NCBI GenBank assembly: GCA_033296705.1
Contig: MU856900.1
Span: 1-64,000 of the forward strand
Length of the DNA: 64,000 nt
From: Chaetomidium leptoderma
Taxonomy: Eukaryota > Ascomycota > Sordariomycetes > Sordariales > Chaetomiaceae
Direction of reading: 5' to 3'
Part shown: positions 44,958 to 55,312 of the stretch, in pieces
Position numbering within the stretch: the first letter of the stretch is position 1
Layout of the letters: every line of letters begins with the position of its first letter
The notes under the pieces: generated by a model
Database searches by the model: none
Told to the model about the DNA's origin: nothing
The model's input: only the letters and a program-made list of their open reading frames with translations
Made by a program: the position numbers and the translations under genes

Positions 44958-47296
44958 ATGAGCCAGGACACAAAGGACCCTCCGCCGCCGCGGTCATGGC
45001 GGTCTCTCTTCGCCAAGAAGTCGGCCGGGGAGCAGGGTGCTGCCGAGAAACCCAGCCCTTCCAGATGGACTATGGGAATCATGGAAGACCCGGAGACGAT
45101 CGAAGTTCCAGGTACGCCGGAGGCCTTCTCTACTCTGACAAACCGCGATTAACTGGCGAACAGGCTCGGTGCTGCTGTTGGCCGCTGACCACAATGAGCC
45201 GCTTGGACTGCGGAATGCGCCTGCAAGGACATCCCACTCGTCCATCCCCACAGGCGTGATTTCCCAGCGCCCAGAGGAGCCAGCAGCTGAAGCCAAGAAG
45301 AAGACGCCAGATGGCAAGATCATCCTGGATCCTCAGCCTGAAGACTCGGTCAACGACCCACTCAATTGGCCGGCATGGCGGCGAGACGTAGCGTTGCTGT
45401 CTCTGGGGCTCTTCTGCATGGTTGGCGGAGGCACAACCCCGCTGCTGGCAGCCGGTTTCACCGACGTTGCCGAGGAGTACGATGTTGATGTCCACAGCGT
45501 CTCGCTCACAACCGGCCTCTACATGCTGGGAATGGGTCTTGGATCCGTCATCTTCTCGCCCACCGCCATTTTGTACGGAAAGAGGCCCGTCTACCTTTTC
45601 GGCGCCGTTCTCTACCTGGCGACCTCGGTTTGGTGCGCGCTCTCGCCCAATTTCACCTCGCTCGTTGTGGCCCGCATTTTTCAGGGCATCGCCGTCAGCC
45701 CGGTCGAATGTCTGCCTTCGGCCACCATCGCCGAGATCTTCTTTCTCCACGAGCGTGCCTTCCGGATCGGCATTTATACCCTTCTTTTGTTAGGCGGCAA
45801 GAACCTTGTTCCCCTCATCAGCGCCGTCATTATACAGAGCATGGGATGGCGTTGGGTATTTTGGTATGTCCCCTTCACACCGCCGTTTTGTCTAGTTTAA
45901 TCGGCCTCTAACTGCTCCTTCTAGGGTTGTCGCCATTGTGGTTGGCTTCTGCGGCATTCTCCTGTTCTTCTTCGTCCCGGAGACGTTTTGGGACCGCGCT
46001 CCTATTCCTCGGAAAAAGAAGTCAAAATCGAGGCCGGGCATGTTTCGTCGCTTCTCCTCCAGGCAGGATGTTCTGCACGCGGCACCAGTTCCAAACACGC
46101 GGCCGTCAGTGGATTGCCCTGATGATGCCATCATCACACCACTTACTCCACATACGCCAGGAACGCGCGCAAAAGGCCAGCGCGTTGGATTCGCCCCGGC
46201 GGCTGAGACGGATATGGCGAAACACGCAGACAGGTCAAGTGAATCATCCGCTAGCGGATCTGGGGAAGGGCTAGGCACAAAAACAGAAGCTGGTAACCAA
46301 AAGTCCTCCAACGAGGATCCTGCGCCACCCCAGGAGTATTTCCCGCAAATCACAGTACGGCCGCCTTCCCCGACGCAGCCGGCCAAGTCGCCTGTACCCG
46401 CGACACCCGCAACCCCCGCGACACCCGCAGCCCTGTCGATTTACAGCCGCAGGGAAGCTTATGACACCGACACCGAGTCGCAGTTCACACGGAGTCCCGG
46501 GCTACCAGGACAGTTGCCCTACACGGTTGCCCTGCGCGACCAGCCGGCCCGTTCGTTTGGCCAGTCACTGAAGCCTTATAATGGACGTCTGAACAAGGAC
46601 AAGTGGCACAAGGTCGCCATCAGGCCCCTGATCCTCTTCTCGTATCCTGCCGTTCTCTGGTCTGCTGTGGTCTATGCGTGCTCGGTTGGTTGGCTCATCG
46701 TCATCTCGGAATCCGTGGCCGTCATCTACCGTGAGGGTTATTACAGCTTCAACGCCCTCCAGACCGGTCTCGTCTACATCAGCCCCTTTGTCGGCGGCAT
46801 CCTCGGCTCGGCGGTAGCGGGCCGGGTCTCGGACATCATCGTCAAGGCCATGGCGCGGCGAAACGGTGGCCTGTACGAGCCCGAGTTCCGACTGATCATG
46901 GCGATCCCCATCGCCATCACCACCGTCATTGGCCTCATCGGCTTTGGCTGGTCCGCCCAGATCCACGACCACTGGATGGTCCCGACGGCCTTCTTTGGCA
47001 TCATCTCGTTCGGGTGCACCATGGGCTCGACGACAAGCATCACGTTCTGCGTCGACAGCTACCGACAGTACGCCGGCGAGGCGCTGGTGACGCTCAACTT
47101 TAGCAAGAACGTCCTACACGGCTTGGTCTTCAGCCTGTTCGTCACGGGCTGGCTTTCTGACGACGGACCGAAGGCCGTGTACATGTGGATCGGCATCATC
47201 CAACTGATACTGCTGTTCTTCACCATCCCCATGTACATCTATGGCAAGCGGTTGCGCATGTGGACGGTGCGCAGGAACTTTATGGAGCGGTTTTAA
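44958..47296 (+). CDS. MFS transporter, DHA1-like, with long central loop
   Basis: Proton-driven 12-helix exporter or permease of the major facilitator superfamily, likely in the plasma membrane. Exons are 44958-45111, 45164-45863 and 45925-47296, giving 741 aa. The soluble N-terminus ends in DPQPEDSVNDPLNWPAWRRD, a typical DHA1 entry motif. Six N-terminal helices follow, with ARIFQGIAVSPVE in helix 4 and the helix 5-6 end VPETFWDR. A hydrophilic loop of about 220 residues (rich in Pro/Ser/Thr, with a PATPATPATPA run) separates this from the second half, whose helices begin at WHKVAIRPLILFSYP. The loop is far longer than the usual 60-100 residues. Substrate cannot be told from sequence; polyamine/drug-type DHA1 is an inference. 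Confidence 0.9.
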
Positions 47297-47778
47297 GCCG
47301 TGTCGAAGCGGGCCGAGTTTCATACTTCATATACCAGGCATCTTCTGGCGTTTATTTTGATATTCATTCGTTCACTTGTATAGCATGGCATTGCGTACGG
47401 CTTATTAGGGCGCATACATTCGTTGGCACTACGAATGCGGCATAGAGGGGGACTTTAGGGGCGGGGTTTCTGATCTTGACACGATTCACGAAGCATGGCA
47501 TGATACATATGGATACCGCGGTATATGTGGGAATACAGGATATCCTTTTACTTTATTATTGAGGAGTGATATAATCTGTATGCCTTTGTGTCCTCGGGGG
47601 GTTCAACAGTATGCCCCCGCTTCGTTTTACACTGTGCCTCAACAACCCCTCCAAACTTTTGGTAATTTCCATCACCACCCTAAAAGCTACCCCACCAAAC
47701 AAACCTCCCTCATGAAAGCGCCGGCCAAAGCTCCCTAAAACCAGGTCAAACAAGAAAAAATAGAGAGAAAAAAGAAAG
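47297..47778. other. Short intergenic region before ELP6
   Basis: About 480 bp containing the MFS 3' end and the ELP6 promoter. No other feature is recognised. Confidence 0.5.
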
Positions 47779-48797
47779 ATGACATCCCGCATCCCCCCCC
47801 TCCTCCAACCCCACCTAACCCTCCCCCCCGAAGCCTCCTCCCTGGTCCTCCTCACAGGCGTCCTAGGCGCCAGCACAAATTGGCTCCTCCTCCGGCACCT
47901 GCACGCCCTTCTCAAAACCAAAACCAAACCACCACCACTACCGCCGTCAACCAGTCATCAACCCCCCCGCAAAAGAGGGGGGGCAGCAGCAGCAGCAAGG
48001 GAAGAAGAAGGAGGAGGACATGAAGCAGAGGAGGAAGAAGAGGAAGAAGTAGCAGTCCTCCTAGTAAGCTTCCTCCGCGACCAAGCCTTCTGGAAAGAAA
48101 ACCTCTCCCGGCTGGGCATCGACGTCGACGCGGCGGCGCGGAGGGGCAGGTTTGGGTTTGTGGATGGGCTGTCGCTGGGCCGTCCCTTCTTCCTCGATAC
48201 TCGGCCGGGGGATGTTGTTGCAAGGATGGTTATGGAAGGGGTGGAGGCGTTGAAGAAGCAGAGGAAAAAGGTTGTGCTGGTGGTTGATGGGTTGGATTTC
48301 GTGCTCGCTGCTACTACTACTACTACTGCGGGTGGTGCGGGTGCGCCAAATCCGGGTGGTGGTGGCGGTTTGGGAACGGCGATGGCGATGAAGGAGATGT
48401 TGATGGATCTTAGGGAGGTGGGTAGTTTTTTTCTTTTTTTTTTTGGTTCTTTACACGCGCACATCATACACACACACACACACACGCACACATGAGGCAA
48501 GGGCTAACCTAAATATGGGCGCAGAACACACACGCTGCCATCATCACGCTGGCGGCGGATGACCCGCTCATCAAGGAGCAGGAGACCACGCTGGAGAAGC
48601 AGCATGCGTGGTTCGCGCTGAGCCTGGCGCACGAGGCGGATACAGTGCTCAGTCTGAGACTGCTGGACACGGGCGCCGCAAAGGACGTGAGCGGTGTCGT
48701 TAGAGTCACGCATGGGGGAGCCCGCATAAGGGACCACGAGTATCTGTACCACGTGGGAGGTGACGGTGGTGTTAGAGTATTCGAACGCGGCCAGTAG
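47779..48797 (+). CDS. ELP6: Elongator complex protein 6
   Basis: RecA-fold subunit of the Elp4-Elp5-Elp6 ring of Elongator, which supports wobble-uridine modification of tRNA. Exons are 47779-48417 and 48525-48797, giving 303 aa. The N-terminus has the strand/helix block PPEASSLVLLTGVLGASTNWLLLRHLH. A Glu-rich insertion sits at about 75-92 inside the fold. VAVLLVSFLRDQAFWKENLSRLGID, LVVDGLDFVLA and, in exon 2, HAAIITLAADDPLI follow. The C-terminus ends LYHVGGDGGVRVFERGQ, which I recognise from fungal Elp6. The intron contains a CA microsatellite near 48468-48490. No Walker A motif is seen, as is normal for Elp6. Confidence 0.88.
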
Positions 48798-49181
48798 TAT
48801 AGATTGATACCCCTCTCATACTCGGAGGCCACATCGGTCCCCCCCTGGCTGGCTGCCAGCTTGCTGGAGACTTGGGGCTGGCCTGAACTGGCTGGCTTGT
48901 CGGTCGTGCTCGGATCTTCAGACGCCCTCTTCCTCTGTCCTTCACACACGGAGCTTGCCCAAAAAAGAATCTGTGTGATTGGTCCCAAACGTTACGCCAT
49001 TTTTCATGACCTTTGCTCAATGAGTAGACCGCTGAACCGAGTCCCCGCGCGAAATCATGCCATTTGTGATGTAGCAGCGAAAAGCGAGTAGGTCCGTCCG
49101 AAATGTGTCCAGCCCCAGTTACACCGCTCGCCGAAAACGATCCGTCCCATCGTCCATGTCCCTGCCCGTCATGACAACCGA
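48798..49181. other. Tail-to-tail spacer ELP6/RPL37
   Basis: About 385 bp between convergent stop codons; presumably 3' UTRs. Nothing else is seen. Confidence 0.5.
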
Positions 49182-49929
49182 TTATGAAGAAGCGGAGGCT
49201 GTGGCGCCCTGAGCGCCCTTGGGGACGCCAGTCTGGAAGCCGTTCTTGAACTTCCTCGACACTGTGCTGAGGTACCGCATCCGGCCGGTACCGGTGACCT
49301 TTCTACGCTTCGCCTTCTCGGACCAGTTGACTGTGATGAACCTGTGTCAGCGGGTTGGCCCTCGGGAGACACTCGATGCGGGAGACGTACATTTGCGAAT
49401 CTTAGCGGCCGGGTATCCGCACGAGGAGCAGGTCTTCTTCTGGTTGTGGAGAGACCGACGGCTGGTGAAAACCTCTTGTCAATTCCTGTTTCGTAAAGAT
49501 CGCCATCGTCCACTCGTCCTGCTCGCCAAGCGATCGAGCCGTCTCGTCCCGCTCGTCGGATCTGGGGGAGTTCGTATCGACTTACCCGCAGCGTCTGCAG
49601 AGACCGTGGGTCTTGGTGTGGCTGGAAATAACAGTCAGAATCCATGGTCAACCAGCGGGGCATTTGCACGCAAGGGTAACATACCGCTTGCCGAAGCTGG
49701 AGGTACCCTTCGCTATAGTTGAGAGTCAGCGTGACTGTTTCCGACCCAAAATACGCAAATTTCCATCAAATGTTGTCTAAACGAATCGACGAGGGGCGAG
49801 AGTGGTGTAGTCGCAAAGGAAGAGCTGGGGGATGCGTCGGGCAATCGGGCAATCGGCGCAGCGAATACAACGGGAATCGACAACGAAAATGGCTGGTGAT
49901 CGCAATGGGGTGGGTGTAAACGTACTCAT
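49182..49929 (-). CDS. RPL37: 60S ribosomal protein L37 (eL37)
   Basis: Zinc-binding protein of the large cytosolic ribosomal subunit. Minus-strand exons are 49929-49926, 49712-49685, 49621-49586, 49461-49391 and 49330-49182, giving 95 aa. The first coding exon is only four bases (ATGA); the 213-nt first intron splits the Thr codon. The protein reads TKGTSSFGKRH, TKTHGLCRRCG, SLHNQKKTCSSCGYP and AAKIRKFNWSEKAKRRK, with the four zinc ligands C19, C22, C34 and C37. The tail is GVPKGAQGATASASS. Length and order match eL37 throughout, which validates all four introns. Heavy intron load near the start is typical of fungal ribosomal protein genes. Confidence 0.95.
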
Positions 49930-50853
49930 TTTGGCGGTGGCTACTGTGAAGTTGTTGGATTAGTATCTCGAGTGCCGATGGAGTCGCATGGGACAACTGG
50001 ACTTACCTACGTCGTCGTCGACAGGCGGATCGTTGTGATGTGCAGGTTCTCGCGGGTCAAGGGTCGCGAAATTTTGGGAATGTGTGGCCAAGCGATTTCC
50101 TTGGTTAGGGCTGCCGAGTCTCCAGCCACATTTGAGCCCCAGCTGGGTGGCCCAGGGTGGCTGACCACCTGACCCCCGCAAGTGCCCCACAGGTGCTGCC
50201 CCGACCGAGACCCGCACCCGGACCCGGACCCACAGCCCCGGACCACGAACCCTCCACACGGAGGGCAGCACCCGTCATTGGATGGTGATATATTTGTGGC
50301 ATGATGCTCGATGGCCAAAAACCAACGGTCAACAGATGACGACACCATAGATCCCCTCACACCACGACTCATCAAGAACAACTAGACTTTTTGCACTTGA
50401 GGATTCTCTTCTAAGCTGTTGTCTCTAAGAGGAACACTAACTTATGAAACTACCATCAACGACGAACCCTTGAACCCTTGCCGTCGGTAACATGACTCCT
50501 CCAGGGACACTTGAAAGAGGCCTACAGTCATCCGCTGATATTAGCTACCCCATACTACTGCGGCAAAAGGATAAGTGAAACCCATTTAAACTCCTGTACA
50601 GCCCCGACCACCTAACCCTATTCATGCGCCATGACGTCCGGGCCTCGTGGCGGAGACCCGTTTTCGACAATTGAGAAGACAAGAGAGAGAAACCAAATAA
50701 GGAAACCGAACAGCAAGACAAGCAAGTCCTCCCCTGGGGTTCTTGTCCCAAACCCCGATGCAACAGTACGAGTAACAAGGAAACCCACTCCGCCGTCTCG
50801 CGGCCGTCCCACCGCCGTATACATCCCGTTCGGACAGACACCGCCCAAACGGA
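49930..50853. promoter_or_regulatory. RPL37 upstream region and 3' end of the JmjC-SET gene
   Basis: About 920 bp. The RPL37-proximal part must hold its promoter. A tract of GACCCGCACCCGGACCCGG type lies at about 50208-50232. No other gene is recognised. Confidence 0.5.
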
Positions 50854-53800
50854 TCAATGCAGTCCCTCAACGAGGGAGTAAGGCTGGTCCTTCAGAAACC
50901 CCTTGCCATACTTGGCTGTGATCTCGTCACCGTCTCCGATATTCCTCATGGCCACAAGCATCTGCCTCCACCGGCCCGAAATCTTCATCACCCTAAACAT
51001 GGCTGACGGGTTTGTGCTGTGGTTGACCTTCCGCACCCAGTTGCCCATCCGCCGTGGATAGATATCGGCCACAGCTTCATCGTCCATGTCCGGGCGGTGG
51101 AGTGCCATCGTCCAGTCGCTGGCGCAGGAGCCCAGCGGCACCAGCTCGCCGACCAGCTCGCCCAGGATATCGTTTGCTTTGTGAGACCCCACTGAACGGA
51201 CTCCGGGCCCTTTCGACCTATCGTCCGATATGCGAGGGATTTGCGGAACCTTTGTCTCGGCGCAGCGGCAGGATTTGCGCGCGCAGAGGCCGCATGCTTT
51301 GTCGCCAGGCCTGACAACGCTGGGATCTGTCGGCCAGTCCCAATGCCAGCCTGCAGGCCGAGGCCAATAAAAGACATTGTGTTGGTCGTAGTAATTGGAC
51401 TTGAGAATGCGGAATGGCGCCAGGAGGGGAGGAATCTGATTCACGGGGAGCCAGGTGGTGGTCATGCTCTCCCAAATGAACTCCGGGAGTTCTAGGCATT
51501 CCCAGATGGACCTCTGCAATATGCTGCCGACAGCACACAGCTTCCGCACAAAGTCGGTGTCGAGGTCTGCGTGGAAGCGCGCCACCTCGTCCTTAAATAG
51601 GGCGAGATTCAAACAATCCGAATCGGAGGGGATGAGGCAGAGGAGGCCGTCAAAGTCTCCGCAGATGGTGGCCCAGCACTTTCCTTCACGCAAATAGTCG
51701 TGCAGTTCCGACCGTTTCGATTCGTCCCACCCTAGTGTCTGCAGCATTGCGTTCATGCAGCTCTGTTGCGAGGGTTGCCCGAGCCGTGGTATCGTGGTTT
51801 CAACGCTGGTTGTCACCTTCATCTTGAAGAACCGCAAAAGGAACAAGTGTAGTTCTGGGTATCCGTGCTGCGTCTCCTCGACCGCCTTCACGAGCCCAAA
51901 CTCGCCCAAGACCATGGGCGTTGATTTGGAGTAACGTCTCCATTCTCGAACTAGGTGTGCGAGACGCTCGAATGCTGGCTTGCCGCTGAGCTTTTCGGCG
52001 GCCGAGCTCCCCGTCCGGGCAGCCCCATGCCCTCGAAGCAATGTGGAAAGTTGTTCAAGGGGACCTCTGACGGGCCAGTTTTGAGCGGCCAGAGCAGGCG
52101 GAGATTCCACCCGCTGCTTCTTCGGAGGTCTCGGGTTCGGTGTGTCGTCCTCTCGGTAGGGGTTGATCATCCTCGCCGTCTTCCGTAGCGGTGGCAGTTC
52201 CGTCATCCTTGAATCAAAGTGCCCACAGTGGTGAGCGTCCCGCTGGATGAACGGAGCGGCTTGGGGAACAATCTGGACAGAATAGGCGGTGGCACCTGGA
52301 GCAGCACCTGGAGCAGGGCTCTGAGCCTGCGCAGGAGAGTTAGATTGGTAGATTGGGGGGGTCGTAACGGGCTCGAGCCGGTGGGACGAATATTCCAAAG
52401 CTGGGGGGCTCGTGGACGGCGACTCGGAGGGCGCAAACACTTGAGCCCCATTTGCCTCCTGCGGCGGCGGGTTTGGTCGCTCGACGGGCCCATGAGCAGA
52501 TGACACGCTCTGTTGGGGAGTTTGGGTTGAGGGCTCCGCGCGTAGAGGTTCCGGTGGTTGCGGCGGTATGGCGTTGCCTCGGGATACCGGCGGAGGAGCC
52601 AATTCGTGCCTTTGCGGAAATACTTGCTCCGGCAACCGAACTCCAGACTGAGAAGGCGGCTGCGTTGTCCCCGGCTCTTTTCTACCCGACGCAGCCCGCT
52701 CAGGGGGCGGAGTTGCCGATTGCGTGAGCTGTGAGACTGTAGGCTCAGCTCGAAACCCAGAAATATCCTCAAGGGCGGGAACTGTGGCGCGTCCTTCCTG
52801 CGACCCCGTCGTCTCGGGGGTGCGAGGTAGCTGCTCCTCCGCCAAGGCCGGCGGCTTGTCTTGAATCCGGAAGTCCTCCGCAGTCATGGCAAACTTGTCG
52901 GGGCAGAGTCGATCGCAGAACTGGTAGTCCGGAGGCATGTCCGGGGAGGAGTTGTATTCAAGGTTGATGGCGATGGCGTAGTTGGGTCCAAGGTTCAAGA
53001 CCTGGTGATAGGTCCCTGGCTCCGTCACGACAGCCTGCCCGGGCACACAGTAATCCAGCGTGTATTCAACTCCCCACTCGTCCAATTTGGCTGGAGGAAT
53101 GTGGCGGCTGAGATGCCTCACGGCTTGTGAGCATCGTCGCATCTCTGGGTACTCGACCGCCATCCTCTCTTCCAGTTTCTTCCCAAAGGCGGGCTTGATA
53201 AAGCACCAAAACTTATGCTGTCCAGAGCGAAGGAGGTTTTCGGATCGTACGTGAGCATCCTCCCTGTGCATAGTGGTGATGGTCTTGCCTGTCAGGTTGA
53301 AGTACACGTACTGAGTGTTGATTCCTTCAAGCAAGGCGCGGCCCCTACGACGGAGCTTTTCACCGGGCGAAAGCTCGACGTCGTAAAACAGGGGGTTGCC
53401 GATGATATATGGCCGGGTCCCTTTGGGCGGATCGGCTGCCGAGGAATTCCATAGATCCCGTTGCTCCGGCAGGGACCAGTCCACCTTGGCACTCATGGGA
53501 AGAGGAAGATGCGGCGAAGCAAACTTGAACCTCTTGCCGGTATCAACCTTGACGAGACCCAGCCGGTCGGACTTGTAACTGAATGAAGTGGCATGGTCCT
53601 TGCTTGGGCGAGCCACCTTCTGTACGTTGAGCGGTGGGAGATCCCGGACCTGGATCTTGAAGTACCCTACTTCTCGGACGACAGGGTGGCTCGAGTACAG
53701 CTCAAAGAGCTCCTCGTTCAGAATACGAATGTCTTGGTAAATGCAATCGAAAAGGGGGGATGCGTGGTCCGACGGGAGCGGGTTGTGGTACGCAGACCCA

Positions 53801-54378
53801 TCCTTCAGTCTGAAGCCATAAGAGCCCGGATACGGGAGGGGGCAGTCTTGGTTGGTGGCGGAGGGAATCGCTGTGATGGGTGGTGACAGGGCCGGCTTTA
53901 GCTGCGTGATTGGAGCCGAGACTGGAGCCGCGACCGGAGCCGTGATGGATGTGATGGGCAGTGGTGGTGAGAGAGCCGATTTGGGAGGCGCCACAGGATC
54001 CGTATCCGGGACGGCTGAGTGGTCGCTGCTCTTATTGCTGTTGACCTGATGCTTTTGGTCGGCCTGTCCCGAGGACGGGAGGGTCTGCTGTGAGATGGCG
54101 GGAGTATCTGATGATAAAGGCGTGTCGGGTCCGCGGACCGCTGGCGTCGGCGAGGATGGGAGGTGAGGCACGGCCAGGCTCCGGACATCATTTAAGCTGG
54201 TGGACACCTGGTCGAGACGGCCCAGGAGATGTTGCAGCAAGTCCCGGCCTGCCTTCGTTTTCGGCGGCTGCACTTTGCGACCGGAGGCAAAGCCATGCTC
54301 CAGATAGCCCCTCAGCGCAACGCTGATCTGGCTCACCTCGCCGCTGATGGAATCGACCTTGGGGTGAAGGGCGTCCAT
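50854..54378 (-). CDS. JmjC domain protein with C-terminal SET-like domain
   Basis: Intronless, 1174 aa from the ATG at 54378; the frame stays open upstream but without ATG. The N-terminus (about 1-170) is a short helical region followed by a Pro/Ser-rich linker. A JmjC-type dioxygenase domain lies at about 340-485. Its Fe(II) ligands appear intact: H371 and E373 in MHRED, and H458 in GTYHQVLNLGPNYAIAINLEY. A lysine suited to 2-oxoglutarate (K389 in HKFWCF) is also present. A long Pro/Gln-rich linker follows, then a conserved helical block (about 800-1000). A Cys cluster ACGLCARKSCRC (about 1030) precedes a SET-like C-terminus (1057-1174): GPGVRS, DILGELVGELVP, NHSTNPSAMFR (1119 onward) and GDGDEITAKYG. 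No function is established; a chromatin role is inferred from the domains. Confidence 0.87.
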   Translation of the reverse strand: MDALHPKVDSISGEVSQISVALRGYLEHGFASGRKVQPPKTKAGRDLLQHLLGRLDQVSTSLNDVRSLAVPHLPSSPTPAVRGPDTPLSSDTPAISQQTLPSSGQADQKHQVNSNKSSDHSAVPDTDPVAPPKSALSPPLPITSITAPVAAPVSAPITQLKPALSPPITAIPSATNQDCPLPYPGSYGFRLKDGSAYHNPLPSDHASPLFDCIYQDIRILNEELFELYSSHPVVREVGYFKIQVRDLPPLNVQKVARPSKDHATSFSYKSDRLGLVKVDTGKRFKFASPHLPLPMSAKVDWSLPEQRDLWNSSAADPPKGTRPYIIGNPLFYDVELSPGEKLRRRGRALLEGINTQYVYFNLTGKTITTMHREDAHVRSENLLRSGQHKFWCFIKPAFGKKLEERMAVEYPEMRRCSQAVRHLSRHIPPAKLDEWGVEYTLDYCVPGQAVVTEPGTYHQVLNLGPNYAIAINLEYNSSPDMPPDYQFCDRLCPDKFAMTAEDFRIQDKPPALAEEQLPRTPETTGSQEGRATVPALEDISGFRAEPTVSQLTQSATPPPERAASGRKEPGTTQPPSQSGVRLPEQVFPQRHELAPPPVSRGNAIPPQPPEPLRAEPSTQTPQQSVSSAHGPVERPNPPPQEANGAQVFAPSESPSTSPPALEYSSHRLEPVTTPPIYQSNSPAQAQSPAPGAAPGATAYSVQIVPQAAPFIQRDAHHCGHFDSRMTELPPLRKTARMINPYREDDTPNPRPPKKQRVESPPALAAQNWPVRGPLEQLSTLLRGHGAARTGSSAAEKLSGKPAFERLAHLVREWRRYSKSTPMVLGEFGLVKAVEETQHGYPELHLFLLRFFKMKVTTSVETTIPRLGQPSQQSCMNAMLQTLGWDESKRSELHDYLREGKCWATICGDFDGLLCLIPSDSDCLNLALFKDEVARFHADLDTDFVRKLCAVGSILQRSIWECLELPEFIWESMTTTWLPVNQIPPLLAPFRILKSNYYDQHNVFYWPRPAGWHWDWPTDPSVVRPGDKACGLCARKSCRCAETKVPQIPRISDDRSKGPGVRSVGSHKANDILGELVGELVPLGSCASDWTMALHRPDMDDEAVADIYPRRMGNWVRKVNHSTNPSAMFRVMKISGRWRQMLVAMRNIGDGDEITAKYGKGFLKDQPYSLVEGLH

Positions 54379-55312
54379 CTTGGGTGCCACGAGGTGGTGC
54401 CGGAGTCTTGAGACTGAAGCGCCGCAATTGATTGGAGATTGAGTTGTGGTCGGCAAGCAGCGGTGCTGTGCTGGGGTTGCTGGGATGTGGGAACTCTCCG
54501 CAGCCACCAGTGTCCGGTGCACCTAACTGTTATTGATGAGTGGGGAGTGGCCGGCAGCTGAGGGGCTGCTGAATTTGGGACTGAATTTGAGGATGATGGG
54601 GCCGTGCCCGACGGGCATGGAGGGGCAACCGCGGGCCTATTTCAGGCGGCTGCGCCTACCTGTAAATCGCCCGTGCAGCCACAAACCACCCGACGCGATG
54701 ATGGCGCAGATTTCACAAAGGACAGAATATTGAAGCGCTAAGACTTCTTTATTATGACCCTTCTTTCATTCTTTTGTTTCTTTAGGGTATACTGTTCGAT
54801 TCCATGTGTGCACTGCCGCTGCTTCAATGACGTTGTTGGGCCTGAGACGAGTTCCACTCGACGAGACCGTGCCTTTGAGGTACAATGTCCAGTGCGACGG
54901 GTGCCTCAAACTGATGACAAAGGCGGGAGCACTCAATGTCATTTCGCACCAAAGATTCCAATGCAAACGCCCCATCAATGTTGTTTATAGACCCGGAAGA
55001 GGGAGAGAAAAGAGTGTCTCGACTGCCTCTAACTTCGGTACGGGATAGAGGGACATACCTCCCCGGGCCCACGACGATCCCATGTGGAGGGGTCCGTAGC
55101 AACAGCGGGTTGTCGATTAGCGAGTGGAGTTCGCCGATAAGGGACCCTTGGCTCGGCGCTCCTTCGACATCTTGGAAATAGCACACCTGCTGCCCTCCCT
55201 ACCTCCCCGACCGCGTCGTCCCTACCAATCCTACTTCGAACCCTGTGCCTTTTTCATCTTCTTTTGGTTTACTTGCTTGGATATGGATGGGCATCGTTTG
55301 CAGCACGATACC
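54379..55312. promoter_or_regulatory. Divergent promoter region
   Basis: About 930 bp between the JmjC-SET gene and the RS-rich gene. Frames here (for example 54824-55186 -) show no recognisable content. No named element is seen. Confidence 0.45.

Noticed and set aside
44363..45259. 298-codon frame overlapping the MFS start
   Set aside because: No recognisable domain, and it overlaps the first two MFS exons in another frame; judged to be a chance frame in the C/T-rich leader.
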